Origin: Centrapalus pauciflorus | Taxonomy: Eukaryota > Streptophyta > Magnoliopsida > Asterales > Asteraceae | Assembly (NCBI GenBank): GCA_020465985.1 | Contig: JAANYP010004805.1 | Coordinates: 1 to 64,000, forward strand | Direction: 5' to 3' | Length of the DNA stretch: 64,000 nucleotides | Part shown: piece by piece, positions 1-9,373 of the stretch | Layout: each line of letters opens with the position of its first letter | How positions within the stretch are numbered: the first letter of the stretch is position 1 | Position numbers and translations under genes: made by a program | The notes under the pieces: generated by a model | What the model saw: only the letters and a program-made list of their open reading frames with translations | The model's database searches: none | Told to the model about the DNA's origin: nothing

Positions 1-847
1 TTTGGTAAACAGCTTAGACACACAGAAGCTTGTTTACAGAAGATTTGCATGCATGAATATCACACTTGCACGTTCACTCTTGGTTTAAGCACTTAGCTTT
101 CTTCCCATTCTTTCTGACCTTAGAAGCTTCCTTTTATACTCACTTAGAGGATCTAAGAGAAACATCTTCATTGGGCAGAATGAAAAAGGAGAAGTCTTGT
201 TTGAAAAGACAATATAACTTTTCTGCACTTTTCTGAAAAGCAGACTTGCCTTCTCTTGTGCAGAACTTTTGTCTTTTTACTTTCTACTGTTGCATTGCCT
301 TTAACCATTTTAGGAATGTCAACTTTGCGGCTTTCTTCCTTGTAAAGGCCTATTTTGATATAAGAAAAAGGTCTGTCACCCTTTTTCAAATATCCGTTTG
401 TCTTCATGTAACAGAACAGCTTGGGCAGGCTGAGCGGTTCTGCTTTCCACTTTGTCTTCGACTTGTAAACTGATCTTGTAGTCAAAAACAATACATGATG
501 ACTTGGAAACAAATTCCATAAAGTGTTTAGCCTGTTCACAAAGAACAGGTTCTGTTCACAAAGAACAGAACACTTTAAAAATGCCCAAGCTGCTCAACAG
601 TGTAGAGCAGCGTAGACAGTTTATGTTCAGTCTGATCAGCAGACTGATCAGCTTGGACAAACTGTCTTGGTTGCAACACATGCAACTTATAGAACAGCTT
701 TAGACTGATATTGCAAATCATTTTCAGGTTTCAATAAGGCATATAACAGGCCTTAAATTCAACCTTCAAATGTATCAACAGGTTTGATTATAAAATCTCC
801 CCCTCAGATGTAGAGCAGGTTTGACTGAGGCCTTTTTGTGCCTAACA
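1..847 (-). repeat. 3' LTR of the Sirevirus-like element (partial)
   Basis: It matches 12445-13293 nearly base for base. It ends on the plus strand with gcctaaca at 847, where homology to the right LTR stops: the left copy continues into the polypurine tract and the right copy into flanking DNA. The complete LTR is about 1120 bp and begins TGTTAGGCAC in element orientation. Confidence 0.95.
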
Positions 848-862
848 ATCTCCCCCTATTTG
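848..862 (-). promoter_or_regulatory. Polypurine tract of the Sirevirus-like element
   Basis: On the minus strand the sequence next to the 3' LTR reads AATAGGGGGAGAT followed by TGTTAGG. A purine run ending directly at the LTR boundary is the expected plus-strand priming site. Confidence 0.85.
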
Positions 863-1190
863 CAATAACCAGTCCAAGCTGGTTTTGTCAAAAATCACTA
901 TATATTTTTACAGTACATTTGCTGAAATAAAATTACAACATTACAGTAAAGTAAAAGATTAGTTTATATATACACTGATTCTTGACTATACTTGAACAAC
1001 ATATGTTCTTACAAAAGTACAACTAATGTGCTAATGTATTTTACAACTAATGTAATTGTGTACAACTAATGTACAGAGTGTACAACTTATGTACAAGATT
1101 TGGACTGTTTGAGACGGGAGCAGATAATGGCAAGCCTGTCCAACTAATGGACAGCTTCCATTCTTCACCTACCCAGATGGCAGGTGGACT
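863..1190. other. Non-coding spacer between ORF3 tail and polypurine tract, with short tandem repeats
   Basis: No credible ORF. Bases 1016-1095 carry repeated 'acaactaatgt' units (about five degenerate copies, alternating with tgtaca). Nothing else is recognisable. Confidence 0.6.
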
Positions 1191-1617
1191 TCATTTGACA
1201 GGGGGTGGCATCCCTTCTTTGAATCTTTTTAAAAGTTCTTCCCTTGTTTCTTCATGTTCTTCAAGTTCAGCTGTAAGAAACATAAAGTTAGAACTTTGGA
1301 GCTCACCTCTGTCATAAAATCCTTTCAGCTCTTCCCAGACAGCTGCTCTCCATTGGCTGGACTGACTGAAGGAGGTGGCAATTCTGAAGGCTGCAAGCTG
1401 CTTAAGACCAACTTTGTGTAGGTCAGAAGCTCTTTGAAAACATTTCTTCTGAGATAAGGGATCCACAAAAAATGCCCCTAACTCAGGCTCTTCAATCACT
1501 TTGCCATCTTAAAATTCAACTCCTTCAGGCAGGCTGTGGTCAACTCCTTTAATTTCCACAGCATAATCTCCTTGTTCAATCATCATAAGGAGTTCTTCCA
1601 GCTCTGAATCTCTCTTT
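1191..1617 (-). pseudogene. Frameshifted C-terminal continuation of the Sirevirus ORF3
   Basis: Just before the ORF3 stop, a different minus-strand frame becomes coding-like (acidic, Leu/Glu-rich) and runs on towards 1191. It is interrupted by a single TAA at about 1509-1511. The switch lies at an A6 run (minus strand, about 1615-1620). The part downstream of the TAA is 102 codons, rich in Glu, Leu and Phe, and ends with a KEGMPPPVK tail. The simplest reading is that ORF3 was originally longer, and that a one-base slippage plus a nonsense change detached its C terminus. No family was recognised. Confidence 0.5.
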
Positions 1618-4600
1618 TTTCCTTCTGGCCTTGATTTTAGGGGATATCACAGAGACACCCTCTTTGACTTCTTTAGGGATCAGGCCCAACTCACTCACTC
1701 TCTCCATCAGCTTCTTTATGTATGCCCTGATAGTCTTAGCCGTTTCTGACTTAGACTGGCTCAGGGCAACTGCCAGTTCCACCCATTCCCTGTAACCCAT
1801 TTGAGCCACATCAGCGTGATCATATGATTCCAATTCAGGGCCTGTTGCAACCATCCTTGTGATCTGAAGTTTCCACTGAGTGCCTTTTCTTGATATGGGA
1901 ACAGCTTTGACAATTCCTTCCTTGGCCAGCCTTCTAGTAGCAACATCATGAAATTTCTTTTTGGCCAAGTTGTCAAAATGGAATTTGGCCCTGGCAGAAG
2001 GTACTGTTGATTTGGTCACTGAGACCTGAGTACCTTTTTCCACTTCCTTCCCTTTTTCTCCTGCTGATTGCTTGGCAGCTTCCATTATTTTCTTTTGCAC
2101 CTCCAAGGTAGACATTTTTTTTTTCTTTGCTTCTTGGAGGGCAAGAGACTTAGCAGCTTTGGCAGATTGTTCTTCTTTTCTTAACTCTTCCAGAGCCTTA
2201 AGTTGTTCTTCCCTAAACTCAAAGTATTTGTGCATAGGGAGGCCCATCTCTTTGGCTCTGGCTTTGTGAAACCGAGTTTCTGCCTGTTTCTGCTCAATAG
2301 GATCCACCGCTGCCTTTTCTTTTCCTTTAGCTGCTGCTTTAGGGACAGCAGCTTCAGGAATACTTTCTTCTTCTTCTTCTTCTTCTTTTTCCTCTGAAAG
2401 AATAAGGTGCCTCCTTTTGCTGCTAGGCCTGTCCTCAGGAATGACTTCCTCCCCCTTAGACTGAGCAGGGTTTGGAGAGCCAGCCTGAGTAGGCATAGCA
2501 GCTTGGGAAGCACCTTCAGCTGCACCTGTTTCTGCTGGTTGATCAGTTTGGGTTGCAGACACTGGTATCTCCTTAGGAGAAGGAATCTTCTCCCCCTTAG
2601 ACTTAGTCTTCGAGGCAGATGATTTCTCCCCCTTTGAGGGAGATGATGCAGCGACTTCAACCCCTGGTCTGCCTGAAGACACAAAGTCAGCAGGCTTGCC
2701 AGCAGGTTTGGGAGGTTTAGGGCCAACAAGGCTGTTCACTAAGTAAGCCAAGTTGTCCTTCACCTCACCAAGCTGGGAAAGACAGTTTTGAAGAGAAGAA
2801 GAATGGGAATCAGCAAAAGTGGTCAGCTTAACAATGTTGTCTCTATCAGAAGCTGTGAACAACAAACTTTGGAGCTGTGCAAGATGAAGTTCAAGAGAAT
2901 CTTGCACATCAGCAAGGTTTGATGACACAGAATTTGATAGAGAGCCTATAAGAGTGTTCAGGCTGGCCAATGTGGAAGGAATGGTAGTATTACAGGAAGT
3001 GAGGAGAGAGGACAGCTGTTGAGAAATAGCTGTCATAGAGGACACAGAGTTCTGTTGTGAGGAGAGGATAGAGGAAAGAGAGTTGGTTACATTTTGCAGC
3101 TGTGCAGTGAGTGCAAGCAGCTGTGGAGAGTGGTCAGCTTGTGGAGTAACTGGGAAGGATTCTTTAAACGTATCAAAGAATCCTTTGAGCTGCTCAGACA
3201 CAGAGTCTGAGATTATGGATGGTAGGGAGTGCATGGTATGTTCCAAAGAACCAACTTTGTTGGTCAGCAATGAAAGCTGATCCTTCAAAGGCAGGTCTTT
3301 GGGAGATGGTGGTGTATGGGTGGACTGTTTGGAGTGAGTAGATGGAGAAGATGATGATGAGGCTGGTGTTTGAGGATGAGAGGGAGAAGGAAGAGAAGCG
3401 TTGGACAATAGTTCCATAGCCTGGGCAAAAGTAAGGTGGCCCAGGTTAGAGGGATCAAGGGGTCCTTCAGCAGCGGCTGTAGCTGCATCATTAGGAGAAG
3501 GAGATGATGTTTGGGGCCTCTCAGATGCTGCTTGTGTTGCAGCACCCTCATGAAGACCAGTGGTGGTTCCCTCTGCAGTGCCTTGGTCTAAAGGCACCTC
3601 ATCATGGGGAGATGGGATATGCATTTCAACATCAGCAGTGGTGAAACCTACTGATGGAATTTGCATTGAGGGATCAGCCTCACCAGAGGGATGGTATGAT
3701 CCCTGAGGTTCATCAGCTTGTGTTGTTGGTCCCTCAGCAGCTGTTTGGTGTTGAACAGCTGAATCATGGGGAACAGAAGTTTGAGGCTGAGCTGCTGATT
3801 GGTCTATATCATCAGCGTGGGCACCTCGTGCAGACTCAGGGTGTAAGGAGATATGAGTGGGGGACAGTGTGGACTCAGTGTGGAGTGGAGAGGGCTCCTG
3901 TCTTTCAATATCCTCAGCCTGTTGGGAGGCTGGGATAGTTGATGTGGGTATCTCCATTTGTACAACTGGTTCCTGTTGGGAGGAACCAGAGGGTCTAGGC
4001 TGACTCAAGGGTGACTCAGGCTGGAGTGAAGCAGGCTCCAAATGAGCTGAACCTTCTCCCAAAATAGGAGAGGCAGCTTGGGTTGCTTCTTTTACAACTG
4101 AACCCTGTTGAGAGGGAACAGAGGAGACTGTTTTCTGGGCTAGTTTCTTTTTGGCTAAGGATTTTCTTTGATAACGAATGGATGAAGTGGGTGATTGTGG
4201 AGAGGAGAGGGGATCTGTTTGGACTGGATGGGAGACTGGGTCAGGAACAGTTGGGCTGGACTGTTCCATAGTCTCTTGTGCCACAGAGGCACCAGCCACA
4301 AAGGCTTCAGGCTCAACAAATGAGCCAGGGTGAGGAATCTGCTCTTCCTCAGCCACAGAGGCTAAGGGAGCAGACTCAGCTTGAGCTGTTTTGGCCTTCT
4401 TTTTAGCAGGCCCAGCTTCAGCTGCCAAGGTCCTTTTTACCAACTTAGACCTGGCTTTGGATTTTCCACCGGGAGCAGCAGTGACTGGATCCACCCTCAC
4501 AGCAGAGGGTCCTTCCACTAAACCCAACAGCCTCCTCATTGGTGTTGAGAGAGGAGGCTCATTTTCCAGTACAGGAGTATGAAACACCCTATTCCCTATC

Positions 4601-5358
4601 ACAGGGAATGCAGCAGTTTTAAGTAGGGGTTGAGAGTGATATAGATGCTCACCACAGACATGGCAGAAGATGAGACTCAGGAACCTGGGATATCTGACAA
4701 CTGCTGGTCTTGTCTCTTGTTGTACCAGGTTTCTCATGTTCAAGAAGATCCATTTGGCCATGTCAAGTGTAGTCCCATCCACCAGCTGAAGGACTATCGG
4801 CACTTCATCTCTACTAAGTTGGTCAAAGGAACCAACCTTGCTGCTGAACGACATTGCCACAGAGGCAAATAAGAAGTTGTAAGTAGGTGATAACTCCTTC
4901 CTGTACAAAGTAGCTCCAACCTTGGGTTCTGCCACACCACAGAAGCGTAGCAGATTGCCCATTTGCTCATTTTCAGGCTGAGGGAGATCATAGTTCTCAG
5001 CCACTGGAAGATGAAGAACTTCCCTCAAAAGATCGACTGTAATCTCAATGGTTTGAGTCCCATTGAGAATAGTACCTCTGATAACCTTAGTGTTTGGATT
5101 GTAAGAGCAGGTGTACCAGAACTCGTATACCATCTCCTGGTACAGGACACCAGGAGATGCAGTCAGTGCATAGTTCAACGGATGAACTTGCAGAAATTCC
5201 ACCATTCGATCGTAACCCTTCCCCACATAATTTTTGGGGATTGTGAGGTTTGCTATGTAGTTGGTGGGTTTTAGGGTCAGCATCGTGGTGACAGAAGGAT
5301 GTTTAACAACATCCTCACCAACGAAAACTGGCAGAAAGGGATTGGGTCTGTGAGCCAT
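1576..5358 (-). CDS. Additional ORF (env-like position) of the Sirevirus-like element, 1260 codons
   Basis: Function unknown. It lies where Sireviruses carry an env-like ORF, between pol and the 3' LTR. The first ATG (MAHRPNPF, cat at 5356-5358) follows an in-frame TAA, so it is the likely start. Residues about 25-260 form a compact, hydrophobic, aromatic-rich region (with WYTCSYNP and LLREVLHLP) resembling the conserved N-terminal block of plant retroelement accessory proteins. Residues about 300-680 are low complexity (Ser/Pro/Gln/Ala). About 690-880 is Leu/Ser-rich with heptad-like spacing, probably coiled coil. The C-terminal third is basic and acidic, with a Glu run encoded by a (TTC)n microsatellite near 2363-2390 and Ala/Lys/Glu helices. 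I see no signal peptide or convincing membrane segment, so a true envelope role is doubtful. The 3' end looks frameshifted. Confidence 0.75.
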   Translation of the reverse strand: MAHRPNPFLPVFVGEDVVKHPSVTTMLTLKPTNYIANLTIPKNYVGKGYDRMVEFLQVHPLNYALTASPGVLYQEMVYEFWYTCSYNPNTKVIRGTILNGTQTIEITVDLLREVLHLPVAENYDLPQPENEQMGNLLRFCGVAEPKVGATLYRKELSPTYNFLFASVAMSFSSKVGSFDQLSRDEVPIVLQLVDGTTLDMAKWIFLNMRNLVQQETRPAVVRYPRFLSLIFCHVCGEHLYHSQPLLKTAAFPVIGNRVFHTPVLENEPPLSTPMRRLLGLVEGPSAVRVDPVTAAPGGKSKARSKLVKRTLAAEAGPAKKKAKTAQAESAPLASVAEEEQIPHPGSFVEPEAFVAGASVAQETMEQSSPTVPDPVSHPVQTDPLSSPQSPTSSIRYQRKSLAKKKLAQKTVSSVPSQQGSVVKEATQAASPILGEGSAHLEPASLQPESPLSQPRPSGSSQQEPVVQMEIPTSTIPASQQAEDIERQEPSPLHTESTLSPTHISLHPESARGAHADDIDQSAAQPQTSVPHDSAVQHQTAAEGPTTQADEPQGSYHPSGEADPSMQIPSVGFTTADVEMHIPSPHDEVPLDQGTAEGTTTGLHEGAATQAASERPQTSSPSPNDAATAAAEGPLDPSNLGHLTFAQAMELLSNASLPSPSHPQTPASSSSSPSTHSKQSTHTPPSPKDLPLKDQLSLLTNKVGSLEHTMHSLPSIISDSVSEQLKGFFDTFKESFPVTPQADHSPQLLALTAQLQNVTNSLSSILSSQQNSVSSMTAISQQLSSLLTSCNTTIPSTLASLNTLIGSLSNSVSSNLADVQDSLELHLAQLQSLLFTASDRDNIVKLTTFADSHSSSLQNCLSQLGEVKDNLAYLVNSLVGPKPPKPAGKPADFVSSGRPGVEVAASSPSKGEKSSASKTKSKGEKIPSPKEIPVSATQTDQPAETGAAEGASQAAMPTQAGSPNPAQSKGEEVIPEDRPSSKRRHLILSEEKEEEEEEESIPEAAVPKAAAKGKEKAAVDPIEQKQAETRFHKARAKEMGLPMHKYFEFREEQLKALEELRKEEQSAKAAKSLALQEAKKKKMSTLEVQKKIMEAAKQSAGEKGKEVEKGTQVSVTKSTVPSARAKFHFDNLAKKKFHDVATRRLAKEGIVKAVPISRKGTQWKLQITRMVATGPELESYDHADVAQMGYREWVELAVALSQSKSETAKTIRAYIKKLMERVSELGLIPKEVKEGVSVISPKIKARRKKERFRAGRTPYDD

Positions 5359-6048
5359 TTGGGAAATTTGAAGGTTTGAGGAAGCAAAAGACACTTAGTC
5401 GATTTTAGGGTTTTTGAGAATTTCTGGGAATGATGAGGAAGACGAAGATGAAACAGTATGTTGGTATTTATAGGATTTTGAATGGTCGTGTGTATGAGAG
5501 AGAAAAGATTTGGGCGGTTTGATTTGAAATGTTTGTTAACGGAAAACGGAACGGTTGTCCATGTCAGAAACATTGTCAGACCACTTGACCTTTTTGATCA
5601 CTAACACACGTAACATACATTATCCGCAGTAATTAAGTTAAATAAAACATAATTTAAGAAACTTAATTATGAAGAAAGGTAATTAAACTGTTGGTCTACG
5701 CTGATGGTCAAACCTGTGTTGATCAGGGTCAACAAGGTCCTCAGTCTTCAAGCTGTTCTTCCTTCAAACTGTTCCTTCAGCCTGCTCTCCTTTGTGAGAA
5801 CAGGTTGAGTTCAATAGATGAACAGGTTATAGTGTGAAGAAGTGAACAGGTTGAAGACTGAACCATCAGAGCAGGCTGGACGAATAAACAGGTTAAACTG
5901 TTTTTGTTCAGCCTGTTGTATGTTCAAGCTGTTCAAGTTTTTCAGACAAATGACTAAGTACAGAACATGTATAACCTGTTCTGTCTAAGCTGTTCAGAGA
6001 AACTTGAGCAGTGTGAGACATACGAATTATTAGACCGTTGAGAGACAC
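5359..6048 (-). other. pol-ORF3 spacer containing a probable internal promoter and CTGTTC-rich repeats
   Basis: No ORF. The part near ORF3 reads as a plant leader (CT/CA-rich, with AAACCCTAAAATCG). Bases 5740-6000 hold about a dozen copies of related short words (AACAGGTT, AGCCTGTTC, AAGCTGTTC) in both orientations. The same words occur in the LTR at 520-720, suggesting shared regulatory sites. Confidence 0.6.
5465..5473 (-). promoter_or_regulatory. Probable TATA box for the Sirevirus ORF3
   Basis: The minus strand reads CCTATAAATACC, about 107 bases before the ORF3 ATG at 5358. It is followed by a pyrimidine-rich, ATG-free leader. Spacing and composition fit an RNA polymerase II core promoter; expression is inferred. 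Confidence 0.55.
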
Positions 6049-6528
6049 TTAGTCACTCTTGTTTAACATGCCCAGCTTGCTGACAAGGTAATTAAACCTT
6101 GTTTCATCCAGAGGTTTGGTGAAAATGTCTGCAAGCTGTTCATTTGTGGAAATAAAACTTACCTCCACATTACCTTTTTGGATGTGATCCCTGATGAAGT
6201 GATGTCTGACTTCAATATGCTTTGTTCTTGAGTGAAATACTGGATTGTTGGAGATGGCTATGGCACTTGTGTTATCACACAGAATAGGAGTTTTCCTATA
6301 CACAAGCCCATAGTCTTCAAGCTGATGCTTCATCCACAGAATCTGCCCACAGCAGCTTCCAGCAGCAATATATTCAGCTTCAGCAGTAGAAGTGGACACT
6401 GAGTTCTGCTTCTTGCTACTCCAACTGATCAACTTTCCACCAAGGAGTTGACATCCACCTGTTGTGCTTTTCCTGTCTAACCTGCAGCCTGCAAAATCAG
6501 AATCTGAATAACCTGTTAGTTCAAGGCT
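6049..6528 (-). pseudogene. Copia pol C-terminus: RNase H domain downstream of an in-frame stop
   Basis: Same frame as the upstream pol ORF, separated only by TAA at 6529-6531. It carries the copia RNase H signatures: GYSDSDFAG (catalytic Asp), a tract with KSTTGG, SWSSKKQ, STAEAEY (catalytic Glu and Ala-Glu-Tyr), LCDNTSAI (Asp) and the terminal ADIFTKPL motif. It ends at 6049 just after LGMLNKSD. All expected motifs are intact, so the stop is the only visible defect. This frame has no ATG start suited to separate translation, so the domain would need readthrough. Confidence 0.88.
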
Positions 6529-9324
6529 TTAGTCTTTGGGATACCAAAGACCCAAACCTGGAGTACCCTTCAGGTATCTGAAGATTCTTTTAACAGCTGC
6601 AAGATGTGATTCCTTTGGATTAGCTTGGAACCTAGCACATAAACAGGTGGCAAACATAATATCAGGTCTACTAGCAGTCAAATATAGCAAGCTCCCAATC
6701 ATGCCTCTGTAAGCTGTTACTGAAACAGCTTTGCCACTGGCATCAGCATCCAATTTTACATTGGTTGCCATTGGGGGTTTAATAGGAGAACTTTGATCAA
6801 ATTTAAACTTTTTCAAAAGATCTAAAGTGTACTTTCTTTGATTTATAAAAATTCCAGTTGAGGTTTGTTTAACCTGTAATCCTAAAAAGAAAGTTAGTTC
6901 TCCCATCATACTCATTTCATACTTGGATTTCATGAGTAATGAAAAATTCTTGCATAGTTGCTCATTAGTAGAACCAAATATTATGTCATCCACATAAATT
7001 TGAACAAGCATAATATCAGACTTCACCTTCTTTATGAACAATGTGGTATCCACTTTACCTCTGGAGTACCCATTGCTCATAAGGAATTCAGTAAGAGTGT
7101 CATACCAGGCTCTAGGGGCTTGTTTGAGACCATAGAGAGCTTTGTCTAACTTATAGACAAAACCTGGGTGTTGTTCATTTTCAAAACCTGGAGGCTGCTT
7201 GACATATACTTCTTCTTGCAGCTTCCCATTCAAAAATGCACTCTTCACATCCATTTGAAATACCTTTATGCTCTTATGAGCAGCGTAGGCTAGATACAAA
7301 CGAATTGCTTCTAGCCTGGCCACAGGAGCAAATGTCTCATCATAGTCAATGCCTTCCTCCTGTCTGTAGCCCTGAGCAACCAGTCTTGCCTTATTTCTAA
7401 TGACATGACCTTGCTCATCCATTTTGTTCCTGAAAACCCATTTTGTGCCAATTATTGTTTTTCCTTTAGGGGCAGGGACCAGCTTCCATACTTTGTTTCT
7501 CTCAAACTGATTGAGTTCTTCTTGCATGGCAGTGATCCAATTGGCATCTTTTAGTGCTTCATCCACCTTCTTTGGCTCCATCAGTGAAACAAAACTAGAG
7601 AACATACAAAAGTTCCCTAAGCTGTCCCACCGAGTTTGTATCCCTTTATTGATGTCACCAATTATTTGATCATTGGGGTGACACCTGATCCACTTAGGAT
7701 CATTTTTCAATGATGACTTACCAGAGTTGTTAACATCTTCAGCAGGTCCTGTTGAACAGCTCTCAAGATTTTCAGACACACTGTTGTCTTGAGCCTGTTC
7801 ACTTGTTGAACATGTCTGACCACTGTTGAACATATCAGCAGAGGAACTGGGGAAATCAGCATTGATAGGTTCTGGACATGCAGTTGTAATTAAGTCAGTA
7901 CATTTATTCACACAGGGTGTATTGACATAATCATCATCATGTCCATTATGATTAGCAGGTTCCACACTGGGTGTAGTGGAAGCTTTTGAGTCCTCTTCAT
8001 TGATTGAATGCATCAGATCATCAAAGTTGAGGTCTTCTGAAACTGATTCAGGAACAGCTTTGGTGGAGGCATTCTTGGACTCTTCAAAGGTGACATTGAT
8101 AGATTCATCTATCACCTTTCTTTTGTTGTTGTATACTCTGTAGGCTTTGGAGATAGAAGAGTAACCAACAAACACTCCTTCATCAGCTTTAGGTTCAAAT
8201 TTTGACAGCTGGTCCCTTTGATTCAGAATGAAACAGGGACATCCAAACACATGGAAATAGCTGACATTTGGCTTTCTCCCTTTGAGCAGCTCATAGGGGG
8301 TCTTGTTGAACCTTTTCACCACTAAGGATCTGTTTTGAGTGAAGCAGGCAGTGTTGACAGCTTCAGCCCAAAATGATGAAGGCAAACCTGATGCACACAG
8401 CATGGTTCTGGCAGCTTCAATGAGAGTTCGGTTTCTCCTTTCAGCAACTCCATTTTGTTGAGGAGTTCTTACTGCTGAAAAGTTTTGATTGATACCTTTC
8501 TCTTCACAGAAGTCTTCAAGAGTACTGTTTCTGAATTCAGTACCATGATCACTTCTAAGCTGCTTTACTTGGGCAGAGTTCAGCATTTCCATCTTTTTAA
8601 CAAATCCAATAATTTCTCTCGCAGCCTCTCCTTTGCTCTTCAAAAAGATCACCCATGTGTACCTGGAGAACTCATCAACCATTACAAGAGTGTATCTTCT
8701 TTCTCCTAGACTTGGGACATTAATAGGTCCAAACAAGTCCATATGGATTAAGAAGAGTGGAGTATCAATAGAGAAATTATGTTTGGATTTAAAAGATGTT
8801 TTTCTCTGCTTGCCTTTCTCACAAGCTGTGCATAATCTATCTTTGGCAAAAGTAATAGAAGGCAAACCTGTTACCAACTCTTTCTTACAGAGTTTATTGA
8901 TGTTCTTGAAGTTCAGGTGTGACAATCTTCTATGCCATAACCAGTTTAGATCAGCGTTGGTTCTTGTGAGAAAACAGGTTTCAGTTGTGGGATCAGCAGA
9001 ATGCATATCCACAACATATACACCTTTCTTTCGTTGAGCACACAGCACAACTTTGCCTTGGGAATCCAATATGTAACCCAGGTGCTCATCAAAGTTAACC
9101 TTGTAGCCAGCATCACACAGTTGACTTATGCTAACAAGGTTATGTTTTAGCCCAACCACATAGGCTACCCTTTTGAACACTGCAGCACCAGCTTTAAGAG
9201 TTCCATATCCCTCAGTGGATCCCTGTACATTGTCACCAAAGGTGACTTTTGGCCCTTTTTCAGGCCTGAGATCACTCAGCAGTTCTTTACAACCTGTCAT
9301 GTGCCCTGAGCAGCCACTGTCCAA
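6529..9324 (-). CDS. Copia pol: protease, integrase and reverse transcriptase
   Basis: This is a pol polyprotein fragment. Residues 1-11 hold the aspartic protease site (DSGCSGHMTG). About 130-185 is the GAG-pre-integrase/HHCC zinc region (LWHRRLSHL, then CTACEKGK). About 195-310 is the integrase core with all DDE residues visible (MDLFGP, SDHGTEF, then Glu in GVAERRNR). About 620-860 is copia reverse transcriptase (DETFAPVARLEAIR, QMDVKSAFLNG, catalytic YVDDIIFGST). The ORF starts here only because the track begins at a TTG. The open frame reaches back to about 9393, a few codons past the gag stop. It ends in TAA at 6529-6531, exactly between RT and RNase H, where family members read through. 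Confidence 0.92.
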   Translation of the reverse strand: MDSGCSGHMTGCKELLSDLRPEKGPKVTFGDNVQGSTEGYGTLKAGAAVFKRVAYVVGLKHNLVSISQLCDAGYKVNFDEHLGYILDSQGKVVLCAQRKKGVYVVDMHSADPTTETCFLTRTNADLNWLWHRRLSHLNFKNINKLCKKELVTGLPSITFAKDRLCTACEKGKQRKTSFKSKHNFSIDTPLFLIHMDLFGPINVPSLGERRYTLVMVDEFSRYTWVIFLKSKGEAAREIIGFVKKMEMLNSAQVKQLRSDHGTEFRNSTLEDFCEEKGINQNFSAVRTPQQNGVAERRNRTLIEAARTMLCASGLPSSFWAEAVNTACFTQNRSLVVKRFNKTPYELLKGRKPNVSYFHVFGCPCFILNQRDQLSKFEPKADEGVFVGYSSISKAYRVYNNKRKVIDESINVTFEESKNASTKAVPESVSEDLNFDDLMHSINEEDSKASTTPSVEPANHNGHDDDYVNTPCVNKCTDLITTACPEPINADFPSSSADMFNSGQTCSTSEQAQDNSVSENLESCSTGPAEDVNNSGKSSLKNDPKWIRCHPNDQIIGDINKGIQTRWDSLGNFCMFSSFVSLMEPKKVDEALKDANWITAMQEELNQFERNKVWKLVPAPKGKTIIGTKWVFRNKMDEQGHVIRNKARLVAQGYRQEEGIDYDETFAPVARLEAIRLYLAYAAHKSIKVFQMDVKSAFLNGKLQEEVYVKQPPGFENEQHPGFVYKLDKALYGLKQAPRAWYDTLTEFLMSNGYSRGKVDTTLFIKKVKSDIMLVQIYVDDIIFGSTNEQLCKNFSLLMKSKYEMSMMGELTFFLGLQVKQTSTGIFINQRKYTLDLLKKFKFDQSSPIKPPMATNVKLDADASGKAVSVTAYRGMIGSLLYLTASRPDIMFATCLCARFQANPKESHLAAVKRIFRYLKGTPGLGLWYPKD

Positions 9325-9373
9325 GTACCAAACCTGGGAAGGTTGTTTTTCCTGCAGAGTGAGAAGAGAATTA

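Noticed and set aside
503..703. Small ORF in the LTR, repeated at 12949-13149
   Set aside because: Present because the LTR is duplicated; contains the regulatory repeats and has no recognisable protein features.
2181..2729. 182-aa minus-strand ORF and several plus-strand ORFs overlapping ORF3
   Set aside because: Shadow frames of the low-complexity parts of ORF3.
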